The translations under genes were made by a program, and so were the position numbers. The notes beneath the pieces are model-generated. The model saw only the letters and a list, made by a program, of their open reading frames with translations. It was not told the origin of the DNA and searched no databases. Source: Acrasis kona (lineage: Eukaryota; Heterolobosea; Eutetramitea; Acrasida; Acrasidae). Taken from it: 64,000 bases of DNA. The DNA is taken from the NCBI GenBank assembly GCA_026419775.2, contig JAOPGA020001609.1, positions 1 to 64,000 of the forward strand, written 5' to 3'. Numbering within the stretch: position 1 is the first letter of the stretch; every line of letters begins with the position of its first letter. Positions 8,774-21,142 of the stretch are shown piece by piece.

Positions 8774-9090
8774 ATGCCTCGAGTACAATCACAATCACGC
8801 ATACAACAAAGAAGTTTTGTCACCTACAACAAAGAGTACTTTGAGGAGCTTGCTCGCATTGAACAAGAGAAGTATGAGCTCGCTAAGGAGTACTATACCA
8901 GGACTTGTTCCCAGAGTGGGATGTGTGTGACTTTGGTAACGGATTTGGACGATATACTGGTCTACTTAGGTGCTCGTATGTCTCAATACGCTTTCTGGTA
9001 AACGAAAGGTGTGGAAGGGTTAGAGTAAAATATCAACAAATTACAGAACGCTTTGATCGTACAACAGGAGAATGGGTCGAAACAGACTAA
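8774..9090 (+). pseudogene. Unknown-family protein (family X), copy 1, internally deleted
   Basis: The N-terminus (YNKEYFEELARIEQEKYELA) matches the start of the intact gene at 30817. After about 8900 the sequence jumps to another frame that encodes FPEWDVCDFGNGFGRYTGLL and a C-terminus closely similar to the last 60 residues of the 30817 protein. About 90 central residues are missing and the frame has shifted, so this copy is dead. An A/C-rich leader before the ATG resembles those of the other two copies. Function is unknown; see the 30817 entry. Confidence 0.55.
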
Positions 9091-9212
9091 TAAATATCAT
9101 TTTTAATGTTTTGTGTTGGTTGTTTGTAACTTCATGTTGATTGACTGTAGATAAAAAACAACCCTGTCATAAATCATATTGAACATTTTTAACGAAACCA
9201 CTCCATGTTACA

Positions 9213-9550
9213 TTGACAGAGGAGAGCTCTGTTACCCCTCAAGTTCCAACAGCAGTTGAGGATTCTCCAGTCACTAACAACGAAGACAGGGTATCAACAA
9301 CAACAATAAGATCCAGGGCGGNAATAATTAAAAAAGCCAAGAAGATGAAAAAAAGGAGCAGAGAGTCAATTGGTCTGGGGACGGAGTCGCCACCAAAAAT
9401 AACACGAAGAATGTGTAAATATTGTATAAAAACTGTCATCGCAACATGCGATGACAAACACCAATTTTAATTTTGGGCAGGAAAATATGTACCGCATACG
9501 CATCATGATGTTTTTAGAGTTGGTTGTGTTCCGAAACATAAACAGTGAAT
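9213..9550 (+). pseudogene. Relic of a small Ser/Thr- and Lys-rich protein with CxxC tail
   Basis: An 85-codon frame ends in TRRMCKYCIKTV with a stop at 9470. Beyond the stop, open sequence continues in other frames (HHDVFRVGCVPKHKQ). The Cys pair followed by downstream Cys/His residues recalls the C-terminal zinc region of some transposases, for instance piggyBac relatives, but the match is weak. One ambiguous base lies at 9322. The tail of this region is shared with 19805-19860. Confidence 0.25.
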
Positions 9551-9665
9551 GGTGGTGAACAAAAGTCTAAAAGTCTTACAACAAATGTATTTTTACTGTT
9601 ATTATTCCTTATTTGTAACCGGCGTTATTTATTTCCTTACTCGCTAAGTGTTTCCACCGGACAAG
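9501..9665. repeat. Repeat copy a, covering the 3' end of the giant LamG/EGF gene
   Basis: The segment TTAGAGTTGGTTGTG near 9516 and the segment GCGTTATTTATTTCC near 9622, followed by the last codons of the giant gene, recur at 19805-19935 in the same orientation and partly in inverted orientation at 19177-19230. Confidence 0.7.
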
Positions 9666-12600
9666 GTTTTACAGTATAGTCTACGTTGTTATAGTCTACG
9701 TTGTAATTACCACTTTCTTGATGTATTTTCATCCTTTTCAATTTATAAGCCCTTACAACTAAAATGATGACCATTAAAACCAGGGCAGCAACAACGATTC
9801 CAAATAGTGCCAGCACTACAGCAAGAATTATAGCCACGTAAGGTACCGAAGTTGTTTGGTTTTCGGATAATTGGCTCGGACCAGAGGTTGCTTGACTAGT
9901 TTGGTTGGATTGTTGCAAATAAACAGTTACCAAAGTGATATTCAATGAAGATACTGTATCCAATACCGTTCTAGCCCGTTGAACAGGGTTGTCATATACA
10001 AGTGACCTGGACACCATACTCGACTGATTAAACAAGTAGTTACTCTGAGATATCGATACATAAAAGTTTTGTGACAAGTACGTCGCGTAGTTATTGACTG
10101 ACGTAACAGGCACATCAAATGACACTTGACATATCGATACATCGTTATTGAGTAGATTACCAAAAATACGGAATACAGACCCTATTTGTACAATATTAAT
10201 CGTAGACTTGTATTGTACGTTTGCTCTGTATGGGCATACTACTCTATTACCCAATTGGAACGAGTTATCGTTGAATACCAATTCCAAATACTTATTGTTA
10301 CTGCTCTGTTCGTATGAAATAGAGAGCATCATATAATTAGAAGCACCGATGGCGTACCAAAACTCTAATGCTTTTCCATATGAACTAGAAGGATTTACAA
10401 TAATAACACAAACACCAGTTGCATTTGTAATAGGCGTTTTTTGTAAAGACACAAGTACTCTTCTGGAAGTGATAGCATTGGAGAATGTCGATGTAATCAT
10501 GACACCATCTGAAGTAGTGGTTGTATTTGGTGGAGAAGGATCAGATCCTGGTACAATGGACGTACTACCACTAAACGTTTGACTAATAGTCTGTCCACTA
10601 CCAAACAATAAAGTAGTTGTGGGAATAGGTGTTCCAATCGAAATAGGTGATGATGCTGATGTAGAAGACGCTTGAGTTGTTAGAGTAGTAGGGCTTGATG
10701 ATGTTGCACTCAAAGTGGCAGTAGGAGTTGATGCATAAGTAGGGGTGGATGTAGGAGTGGGAGTGGGAGTCGAAGTGGTTATAGTAACTGCACCTGTCAA
10801 GCTAGAAGGGTTCTGTATATTAGTGCTAGTAGGTACTTGCAATACCCCCGAGCTACCTAAATTAATTGAATAGCTACCTCCCGAAGAAACAGCGCTATTA
10901 GGAATCTGAGCAGGCGAAGACAGCTTAACTGTACTCAATACAGTATAATTTTGAGCTCCTGGTGCAAAATAAGCTAACGATACATTTAACGTACCAGTTA
11001 CATACACCAAACTATACGTCATGTATGAGTTAGTGGCATTATTGAATACCACGAACGGCAATAGCAATATTCCAGCAGGGACTGTTGATAATACGGTTTG
11101 TGACACAACGCCTCCTTGTACAGTAGGTGAGTTGATTTTGGTCAACTGAACTGAACCATCTGTAGCAGATGAGCTAGTCACTAGTACCACATTAGAATTA
11201 CTTGATGGATCATAGTAAGTAGATACAGAATCAATTGTGGAAGAGGAGTATTTTCCAACAACTAAAACAGGACTATTGGCTACAGCTGCTGCACTGCTCA
11301 CAGTCACATTGCCCCCGTTCAAAGTTGAAACAGCAATCAAATTCATAGTTCCATTGATGAAGGTACCAGGTAATAAATTGGTGATATTACCTGGTATGGT
11401 ATTGACTACTGTTTCAGTAGCTACTCCATTAACTAATCGTGTAGCTATGATGGAGCTCGATTGAGTAGATGGATCATACACGTACGAATACGTTACGTTA
11501 TTGTAAACAAATGCTATTTGTGGAGCAGGAGGTGGTGGAACAATAGTATATGATAAACCACTAGTTGTTGGTGTATTGACCGTCGATTGAACTTGAATCG
11601 TACCTGAACTTTCAACACCAATACTATATGATGAACCGGTGGATACAATCGTGATACCACTGCTTTTTACTGGTGATAATAATGGTATCACACTTGCAAT
11701 CGTAAAGTTTTGAGTAGTCGAGTTTATATACACCAAATTAGCGCTTGTAGAATTTGCAGTGTAAATTACAGCATAAGTAAGATATTGTCCCGTTACATTA
11801 TTATAAACAGTAAATGGATACACGGAAGAACCAGGCTCAACCGTACATAACAATGTTTGAGTTGGTGGCGGTGGAGAAAAACCAGTACTAGAAGTTACCG
11901 GTGCATCTATCTGTATAACTTGTGTTGTTCCACTCGTAAAAGTTTTTGATAGAGTGATAACATCTGATTGAGAGGCGCTATTGTAAAAAGTGGTTACAAC
12001 AATAGACACCGTATTATTCAAAACAGCTAGAGTAGATACTGGGCTATTTGATATAGTGGATTGTCTTTCGACAACTGGTCCCATTCCATTATTATAAGAC
12101 GTAACAGTAATTAGATTAGCTGTTCCGTTCACTATAGATGGTTGTAGAGACGTGATATTACCTTGAATACCCGATCGAATAATGGTTTGGTTTATAACAA
12201 GACCATTAGATATAGATAGTGCGGCTATAGATGATGTTTGTGTGACAGGATCATATACATATACGTACGTCAAGTTATTGTAGACAAAACCTATCGTAGC
12301 ACTTGAAAGAGATATAAAGCTCTGAATGGATGTAGAAGTTGGAGTATACGTAGGTGTAGGAGTTTGAGTTGCAGATGGTGTTGGAGTAGATGTTGGAGTC
12401 GATGTTGAAGTAGGTGTTGTTGGAGTAGGTGTTGGAGTGAGTGTTGGAGTGAGTGTTGGAGTCGATGTATGTGTTGGAGTAGGTGTTGGAGTCGATGTTG
12501 AAGTAGGTGTTGTTGGAGTAGGTGTTGGAGTAGGTGCGAGTGTAGGTGTTGGAGTGCGTGTAGTTGTTGGAGTAGGTGTTGGAGTTGGAGTAGGTGTTGG

Positions 12601-15600
12601 AGTGGGTGTAGGTGTTGGAGTCGATGCTGAAGTAGGTGTTGGAGTTGGAGTAGGTGTAGGTGTTGGAGTGAGTGTTGGAGTTGGAGTTGGTGTAGGTGTT
12701 GGAGTCGATGTTGGAGTGGGAGTGAGTGTTGGAGTGGGAGTAGGTGTTGGAGTGGGTGTTGGAGTGGGAGTAGGTGTTGGAGTGAGTGTTGGAGTGGGAG
12801 TAGGTGTTGGAGTGAGTGTTGGAGTGGGTGTAGGTGTTGGAGTGAGTGTTGGAGTGGGAGTGGGAGTGAGTGTTGGAGTCGATGTATGTGTTGGAGTGGG
12901 TGTTGGAGTGGGAGTGGGTGTAGGTGTTGGAGTTGGTGTAGGTGTTGGAGTCGATGTTGGAGTGGGAGTGAGTGTTGGAGTGGGAGTAGGTGTTGGAGTG
13001 GGTGTTGGAGTGGGAGTAGGTGTTGGAGTGAGTGTGGGTGTAGGTGTTGGAGTGGGTGTTGGAGTAGGAGTGGGTGTAGGTGTTGGAGTTTGACAATTTG
13101 CACCCACATAACCAGCATTACATACGCATCGGTTAGGGGCTATACAAACTCCCGATCCTCCACAGACATTACTACTATTGTACATTATACCCGAACAACT
13201 AAAGGCTTCACATTGTGCGCCATAATACCCTGAATAGCACGAGCATTTATCTGGTCTGATGCAGGTTCCATTTGCCGAACAAACAGATGATAAATTGAAC
13301 ATTTTACCGTAACAGCTGTATGCTTCGCATCTTTGTCCGTAATATCCTGCATTGCATATACATTGATTTGGACCATTACATGTTCCGTTTCCAGAACAAA
13401 CAGAGGTAGAATTGAATATTGTGCCATAACAGTTATATGCTTCGCATATTTGTCCATAGTATCCTGTGTTACAGTAGCATTGATCTGTGGGGTAACACGT
13501 TCCGTTACCTGAGCATACTTGTGGCGAGTTGGACTTTTGTCCGTAACATGTACCACCGTATAAATTTGTTTTCGCCCAAAGTGCGTGATCCATATAATTT
13601 GTTCCAAGTGGATCAACAACAAGCGACATCACATTGACACCTGTAACATTTACTTGTACATTTTGCGAGTACCATCCACTGATAGCACCAGATGAATATG
13701 CCAATACACCGTCACAGTATATATACATAGCTAAATAACCAGTGTTATTATATTCAATACCAAATACAGCACTAAACCAGTTGAATCTACCTCCTAACGT
13801 AAAGTTCTCATAGGCAAGTACATTATTATCTGGATGTTCCCAGAACACTGGCTGAGTATAATTCGTCTGACCTACTATAAGGTTGTCTGCATAACAAGAT
13901 GTGTTCATGCAACCTCCGCCAGTGATGTTATAACAGCATTGTGACCAACTATAAGCGTTACTTACAGTGAAAAATTTTGTAAACAACGTCTGTAGATTAG
14001 TAACACCAGCATATTGACAATTGGGGCCACCATAACCATTATTACAGATACATGTATCAATATTCGCACAAGCTCCGTTCGAAGAACATACCGCTGAATC
14101 ATTGTTTGTAAAACCATAACAAGTATACATTTGACAAGTTGGTCCGCCATATCCATTAATACAGGTACAATTATTTGCTCCATTACAAGTTCCAGTTACA
14201 GTTTGACAGAACTGACCGATATATCCGCTATTACAGTTACATACATTCGGTGCAGAGCATACTCCTCCTCCACCACACACTGATTGATTCGACATGATCG
14301 TACCATTGCAGTAATAGTATTGACAAGTGGGACCGGAGTAACCTGGATTACAACTACAGTTACCACCTCCCGTGCAATTTCCGTTTCCATTACAAGGCAA
14401 GGACGTAGATGTGTATAACGTTGATATCTGTGAGGCACTCAGATCACTTGCATAGACTTGGACCCCAGAAAGAAGTCCATTCACCGGATAGATACCATTG
14501 TCTTGATTACCAATATAAAGGTAACCCGAACTTTTTATAGGACTAGATGTCACGCTACCAATCAGAACACCATTAACATACAATTTTGATGTTGATGTTA
14601 CATTATTATAGGTAGCTGCTGTATGGAACCAAACACCAAAATCAGGGATTTGGGCAGAAGGAGTTCCCACTGAGTTGTAGTAAAAAATAATACCTGAAGT
14701 AGGAAGATATTGTAAATAGATATGGGGAAAGTTTAGAAAAGTACTTGCACTTTTGACATTTAAAAGAACCCATGTAGAGAGAGTGAAAGAAGAGTTAGCG
14801 TTAAAGCTATTTCTCGTCATAAAATAACCGCTATTTGGAAATTGAACAGATAATGGGTATCCAGGCGGTCCCATAGTACTCCATTGGGCGCTACTATACG
14901 TAAAAGCATTATTTCCGGACAATGATGAATCAATCAACGCTCGACCAGTGTTTGAAGCAAAGTTGTATGAGAGAACTGGTTTCTGAGTAACTGAACTGCA
15001 GCATGTTAATTGACAATTACTACCACAATAGCTACTGTTACAAACACATGTATTTGGAGCAGAACAGGTTCCTTGACCACCACATACCGAGGAGCTATTC
15101 ATCAAAACGTTATTACAGAAATAGTACTCGCAATTAGCTCCATAATACCCACTGCTGCAAATACAATTATCGGAAGCCACACACGATCCTCTTCCATTGC
15201 ATACGCTATTATTATAGTTATATATACCTCCACACATATAAGACGCGCAGTTAGGACCCATGTAACCATTATTACAGACACAGTTATTGTTTGATTGACA
15301 CTTTCCATTTCCAGAGCATATAGATGAAGTTGTATAATACAGAGTTTGAATCTGAGACGGACTGAGTTCGGATTGATACATTGATGTACTTGATAACGAT
15401 CCGAACATCGCATTAGCTCCATAATTATTTCCAAATAGCCACACACTGCTTGAATTAATTGGATTATAATTAGTGGTATTAATCAGCGCACCATTAACAT
15501 AGAAAGACATCAGGTTTGTAATAGAATTAAAAGTTGCGGCTACATGGTACCATGTATTGATACTAGGAAGCCCTGGCATGGAGATGAACTTATTTGAATG

Positions 15601-18600
15601 GTATAAAATAAGCGTCTGAGAGTTTGCACTGTATTGAAGATAAAAACTGAGTTGATTGTTGTACACAAATGTGTACTGGTACCTGGTATCAAATATTAAA
15701 GCCCATATAGATACTGTCCAGTTCAAACTTGTTTGTAGTACTGGACCGACAGTGAAATAACCAAGGATTCCTTGGAAACTAACTGCATATGGAGTGTATC
15801 CTGGTGCCGGAAGGGTCGTATTCCAATAAGGGTTCAAATTTACAGTAACAGCATTATTGCCGTTACCAGATGAATCGCGAAGAACTTGTCCGCTTCCCTC
15901 GTTAAATTTGTAATATAACACAAGGGGGGACTGCGACGTCGTAGCACATTGGAGGTGCAGTACCCATCATTAGTGAAATTTCACTAGAGCTAAAAATTCT
16001 TTTGATAGAAGCCAACACTAGATATTGATCCAGTCAAATTAAAGTACGCACCGTTTTTCATACCCGATCCAATGAAAGCAGTGCTATTATAAGATGGTAT
16101 ATACATATTTTGAATAACATTTTGTAAGTTACCATTCTCATAGTAACTAATTGTGTTACCCACGCTGTCATAAACACCTGCAACATGTGTCCATGTTCTT
16201 GCTACAGCAACATTATTTGAACCCGAGATGGTGAAGTTATTCGTATATAAATTATAGGCACCGAAGCCAAAAACATTATCAAATTGAAGAGAGAAGACAT
16301 TAGAGCCTCCAGAAACCATGCTCACAAAATTTTGTGCTCCATTATTATTGTTATTGATATAGATCCATGCCATTACTGTAAAACTAGCACTAGTCGATAA
16401 CACATTGTAAGGTATGGTTACAAAACTACCTCCGTTCAAAGTAATGTAGGAATTGACTGTATTCAATGTAAATCCAGAATTCACAGCACCGATAAAATTA
16501 TTACCGCCGTAATCAATAATACTCGCAGAAGTGTCATTGAGTGGATAGTATGCACCATAGGGTACGACCTGTAATTGAGAATTGTATAAATTTCTAATAA
16601 ACGTGTCATTTAGAGCTCCATAGTAAATCTGAGTGAGGCCCATCTGGCCACGGAATTGATCAGATCTAGTTACGTAGTCAGGGCCCAACCAAGATGCTCC
16701 CAATACCCAGTTACCGTAACAATATGTTGAAGTAGAGGGTAAGACAGATCTTAAAACGCCGTTTACATATAAACTGACGTGTGTCGTGTTAGATGTTTGT
16801 GTAAAATGAAACCAGGTACCGAACTGAGTTCCTTTATAGCACGCTGCAACTGGTCCAACTAAGGCACAATATTGTGCATTGTTCGCTCTATACTGCAAGA
16901 ACCAATTATTATTGTAAAAAGAATTTGAGGTGTTGAATAGTGTGTCCGCCGATGCTAATGTAAAGTAGCTATTGTAGTCACTTCCAGAGTTAATATATCC
17001 CCATGTTGAAATCGACCACGGTGACATACAATTAGTAATGTTTGCGGGTAACAAAACATATCCGTTATAGTTGAATACAACTGTTGTGTTGATAACTGCA
17101 GGAGATCCCGATGATCTCACCAAACTTCCAACAATTGTTCCGTTTAATTTATTAATGGAATCTACGACTACTGATCCTGTTTGTTCATCGAATTTGTATT
17201 GGGCTAATAGTGTGTTCGGATTGTAAACACAGTTATCTTGAGACACACATCTTCCTTGGCCATTACAAGCGCTGCTACCTGCAGGGACACCATAACAAGT
17301 AACATTTGTTACATAATAACTATAATTTTTCAAATTCGCAAGATTTGGAACACCAAATACTATTTGATTGTTTGCAATATTGTATAAAGCAAAGTTGGTA
17401 CTAAAAGGAGAACCAATCTGTATCGAAATACTCTGTGCATCTGCAGAGAGTGAATTATAGATACTAAAAGATGCATCAGCGGTGAAACTAACAGCATTGA
17501 CATCGCTTGTAGTTAACTGGATTATGCCGTTACAATGTCTTGCATACACAGATGGGTCGAGATAGGAACGGAAACTGACAGTGTTACCACCTGCAAGTCC
17601 CGGTTTTACAACCTGTAACGGTATCGCTGATCGTATATTCGAAGTAGGACTTAACGCTGGACCACATGTAGCAAATGATCCCTGGCCCAAATATTGTCCA
17701 GCAACACTGAGATAAATTACTTGTCCGTTTTGTAATAGATTTGAACCGACAAAGTAAGAGTTCATAGCAGATACAATTGTTGATTGACTCAACGCAGATT
17801 GATAAATATTAACTCTTGATATGGATCCACTGAATAAACCATAGGCCCCGACACCAGTATTATTAGTCGATGACCCTATCAAGGTCATGTTTGCAGATGG
17901 ATAAGTATAAACGGAGGATTTGTTTGATTGCAACACTCCATTTTCATAGTATTGAATAGTGTTCGTCAGACCGTCGTAGACACCAGCTATATGCGTCCAT
18001 GCGCCAGCAACTGCTACGTTGTTACTAGCTGCTCTATATGCATTAGGGCCTGAAGTAGTTGGCTGTGATCCATAAACAGTAAATCCGTATTGCTGATTTA
18101 CTAACTGTAGAACAAATATACTAGAAGATCCTAGCCCCTGGCTAACCAAGGATTGTGCTTGATTAATATTGTTGGCCTTCACCCATGCCATCACGGTGAA
18201 ATTTCTTGTAGTATCAAGCACTGATGCGTTCGTAGATAGGTATCCATTTCCGTTGAAAACAGCTACGGATGGTGCTGATCCGAATGTTACACCTGAACCA
18301 ACTACATATGCTCTAGATTGTGATCCTCCCGAGTCAGCCGCTGAGGTACTTCCTGCGGCATCGTCCAATTGGTAGATAGCTCCGCCATAGAAGATTGGTG
18401 ATTGATATTGATTATTATACAGATTGATGACGTCCGCAGGCGAGAGGGTATTGTTGTAAATCTGTAACCATGTCGCTGAACCAATCACTTTATCAGCGCG
18501 ACCACTGGTAGAATACCATGAAGCACCCAATGACCAATTTCCATAGGCTTCACGTACGTTCAAGGTTACAGAGCTTGTACTACGAAGTATTCCATTAACA

Positions 18601-19153
18601 TACAGATATGTGCGTGTCCCATCGAATGTACCTACTAGGTGATACCAAGACCCTATTTGAGAACCCGCATAACATACATAGGTACCCATGGCATCGAGGC
18701 ACATCTGGTTTGTCGCCAAGTTCCATCTATAAAATGTTTAGTACACTATAAGCAAATAACTTACTGTAAGTACAAGTCGCTCTGAAGATTAGTACTGTTG
18801 TACATTCCGCAACCACCCGGAGTTGCACATATATCAACTGCCAAAAATGTGTACCAACCATTTCCAACCGCAGCTGATACTTTACACCATAGTGATACAG
18901 ACCAAGGCTGAGCGAAGCTGGTGACGTTAGCTGGAAGAGTGACCCATCCTCCATTAAATGATAGAACTTTAGACGCTGAAGAAGGATTTGCTTGACTCGC
19001 AAACGCAACGGAGTTTGAAAAAGTACCAACATATCCGTTGACAGTGTCAGTTATAGTTGTTCCTGACCCTTCAGAGAAAGGATAGTTGGACACTAATGAT
19101 GCATGAATAAAGGCAGATTGCACAAGCAACAATACAAGCGCATATATCCCCAT
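9637..19153 (-). CDS. Giant LamG/EGF-repeat surface protein with Thr-Pro stalk and membrane anchor
   Basis: Exon 1 (19153-18765) starts with a signal peptide ([18 protein letters not shown]). A 38-nt intron (18764-18727, GTAAGT to TATAG) joins in phase to exon 2, which runs to the stop at 9637. Two single-base excesses break exon 2: a T5 run at 15992-15996 and a C6 run at 15924-15929 (minus-strand sense). Dropping one base from each makes 9,477 coding bases, an exact multiple of three, about 3,158 residues. Order: several concanavalin-like LamG_3 domains, clusters of EGF modules (pattern CxGxGxC...CxCxxGYxGxxC) interleaved with more LamG domains, a long Thr-Pro/Thr-Leu stalk, two similar beta-rich modules with FVYNN..Y.YVYDP motifs, and a transmembrane helix ([20 protein letters not shown]) with a 45-residue basic tail. 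An adhesion or recognition receptor at the plasma membrane is likely. Whether the breaks are errors or real is open. Confidence 0.85.
12325..13092 (-). repeat. Hexanucleotide-based minisatellite encoding the Thr-Pro stalk
   Basis: About 770 bp of imperfect ACTCCAACACCTAC-type repeats encode alternating Thr-Pro with scattered Leu, Ser and His. The other minus-strand frames and one plus-strand frame also stay open across it because of the six-base periodicity. Proline-rich stalks of this kind lift adhesive domains off the membrane and are often O-glycosylated; the number of repeats should vary between strains. Confidence 0.9.
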
Positions 19154-19176
19154 CCAGGCTAGTTTTCTGGTTTTGA

Positions 19177-19230
19177 TTTACTGTAAAAACTTGTGCGCTG
19201 GAAATAAATAACGCCGCCAACAAATTATCC
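19177..19230 (-). repeat. Repeat copy c, inverted, in the 5' leader of the giant gene
   Basis: The reverse complement of this stretch (TTGTTGGCGGCGTTATTTAT and following) matches 19866-19935 but lacks the 18-20 bases that encode the C-terminal codons. It forms an inverted pair with that copy across about 640 bp. Confidence 0.7.
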
Positions 19231-20025
19231 TCTGCCATGGAATTAATTCAAAAATAGAAAGAATGGGAGGGTTTTTATTGGACAAAATTTCCGTTTGTTA
19301 GGGGCGGCCATCCATTTCCTAATACATTGTTTCCTCCGCAGGTGTTTTCTGGGCCAAATACATACAAATTTGGTACAATACAAAAAGATTTTTGGAAATT
19401 ACCCCGTGCACTCAACGTATGTACATATACAAGCTGATAAATAAAATCAGAAATATACACCTCTTAATATTCGATTAAAGAATGGATACCGACTCGGTTC
19501 GGATATTGCAAGGATATACAAACAATACAATAACGGATGACGTGATACAAATTTCCTCGATAAAATTACATTGAAAATGCATTTATTTTTTATTCGCAGA
19601 CATGTTGTCGTAGAATGATGTGGCATCTGTAAAGAGTGTTAATGACCACCCTACCCCAGACTGTAATGGTAGATTTTTATGCTTTATAGAGGCGGCGACA
19701 AAACGAATCTCTCGGGTAGCATCCAAGGAAGAGCGGCCGTCTCAAAAGAGTGGGGCTGATTGTGTTGTTTTCTCGCTAATGATGATGAAATGCCTTGGTC
19801 GAAGCATCAATTTTAATTTTGATGTTCTTAGAGTTGGTTGTGTTTAAAACATAAATAGCGACTATTTGTTGGCGGCGTTATTTATTTCCTTACTCGCTAA
19901 CTGTTTCCAGAGCACAAATTTTTATAGTATTTATTTATTTATTTATTTATACAAATGGGCCATAGGCCAGTGGGTTCGTCGTCGTTATTGTCATCCTCCA
20001 TCCTTCCTTCTTCGAAAACTACGTT
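19231..20025 (+). other. Intergenic region with degraded repeat and gene fragments
   Basis: No convincing gene is present. One open frame at 19620-19847 has no recognisable domain. The segment 19805-19935 is the relic described separately. Confidence 0.4.
19805..19935 (-). pseudogene. Relic 3' end of a paralogue of the giant LamG/EGF gene
   Basis: At 19882-19905 the minus strand reads ETVSE-stop, matching the ETLSE-stop end of the giant gene at 9637. The flanking 3' region and the bases before the tail also align. Only the last codons and the downstream region survive, so a tandem paralogue once stood upstream of the present gene and has been almost wholly deleted. Confidence 0.55.
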
Positions 20026-20388
20026 TTGATGAACTCCAGAGAAAAATCAGTAGACAAACTTGTCCTAGGAGCGAACGAAATGCTGAAAGTGGAGGATCGC
20101 AGCAATCCAAAACTGCTAGTTACACGAGAGCACATCACTTCCATGCAACATAAATTGCAAGTTGAGAACATCAAGCATTTTGGGGACGTTTGCACTCGAT
20201 CAGATTTGTGCAGGACAACAACCGACGATACATTTTTCCGTCTATATTCAGTTGACATTGGTTTTGGATACATAATTTGGGCTTTCCTTGGGGAAGTAGA
20301 CTATAACATGGTAGTCGATGCATATTTTAATGGGGAAGACATGCTTCGTATATATATAATGTTATATAAAAAAATAAAAAAGTATTGA
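20026..20388 (+). CDS. Hypothetical 120-residue protein
   Basis: This frame has a Lys/Glu-rich N-terminus and a more hydrophobic C-terminus (VDIGFGYIIWAFLGEVDYN). I recognise no domain. It may be a transposon fragment because it lies between gene relics and the RAG-like element. Confidence 0.25.
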   Translation: MMNSREKSVDKLVLGANEMLKVEDRSNPKLLVTREHITSMQHKLQVENIKHFGDVCTRSDLCRTTTDDTFFRLYSVDIGFGYIIWAFLGEVDYNMVVDAYFNGEDMLRIYIMLYKKIKKY

Positions 20389-20469
20389 GCATGTTTAATC
20401 GTATATTGTCTGTAGTTCTGTTCTAATTATAAAAAGGTTAGGGGAAAACCCTAATTGCTACCAAATGCG

Positions 20470-20494
20470 TTAGGGTTTAGGGTTTAGGGTAGGG
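20470..20494 (+). repeat. Interstitial telomere-like repeat (TTTAGGG)n
   Basis: Two perfect TTTAGGG units plus flanking TTAGGG and TAGGG make a 25-bp telomere-like tract. A related GGTTAGGGG with CCCTAA lies 30 bp before it. Such tracts can mark healed breaks or insertion sites. Confidence 0.6.
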
Positions 20495-20652
20495 TAATTG
20501 GATCTGCACCCTCTTGATCCGTTCTGATCTTTCTAATTTGGTCTAGGATGACCTTGAGCGTATTATTATCTCCGCCTGTGTTGGTTGAATTGGAAGGATA
20601 ATAATTACAACAACATTTAATTTCATTGATAGTGTCCGTTTTAATAATTGTT

Positions 20653-21087
20653 TCAGTCTTCAGCACTGTCCATGTCATTGTTAGAGCTGTCATCATTAGA
20701 ATCTTCATCGCTTGTCTCTACAACACTAGATTCATCATCTAAATCACTATCAGGATCACTGTTATCATAGTTTCCACGGGGACACATTCTACTATGACGT
20801 TTCATTTTCTTCTTTTTTCTTTGTTCACAATTCTTACGAAGGTCATCAATGTTTTCAAAAAAAATTTTTCTTGTCTTTTTATACCATTTATCATGGTCAG
20901 TATCATCCTCCATATCCATGACACTATGAACATTAGACCAAGATGACCATCTAGTTCTCTTTAAACTAGATTGTTTATCAAAGTTTTTCGGTACTGATGC
21001 TGTCTCCTCTTCGTTCATAGATTCTAACTTGTCACAAGTAGAAATGGAATCTTGAACTCGAACCACGTTTTTAGTTGGTGGTGACAA
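20653..21087 (-). CDS. Hypothetical charged protein downstream of the RAG-like transposase
   Basis: The 144 residues contain a basic middle (KKTRKIFFENIDDLRK, QRKKKKMKRHSR) and a Ser/Asp-rich acidic C-terminus. I recognise no fold beyond a possible nuclear localisation signal. It lies 55 bp after the stop of the 683-residue transposase-like gene on the same strand, so it may be a third gene of that element or an extra exon joined by splicing; the spacer contains GTATGT and ATAG, but the donor lies after the upstream stop. Confidence 0.35.
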   Translation of the reverse strand: MSPPTKNVVRVQDSISTCDKLESMNEEETASVPKNFDKQSSLKRTRWSSWSNVHSVMDMEDDTDHDKWYKKTRKIFFENIDDLRKNCEQRKKKKMKRHSRMCPRGNYDNSDPDSDLDDESSVVETSDEDSNDDSSNNDMDSAED

Positions 21088-21142
21088 GAAAATAAACCTA
21101 TATGTCCAGACAAATTACTTGTGGATCATGCTCTACATACTT

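Noticed and set aside
12437..13093. Plus-strand open frame of Val-Gly repeats opposite the stalk
   Set aside because: It is the reverse reading of the Thr-Pro minisatellite; its openness follows from the six-base period.
12275..13118. Two further long minus-strand frames (Ser-Asn-Thr and Leu-Gln-His rich) in the stalk
   Set aside because: They are out-of-frame readings of the same repeat and lack the flanking domain continuity that the Thr-Pro frame has.
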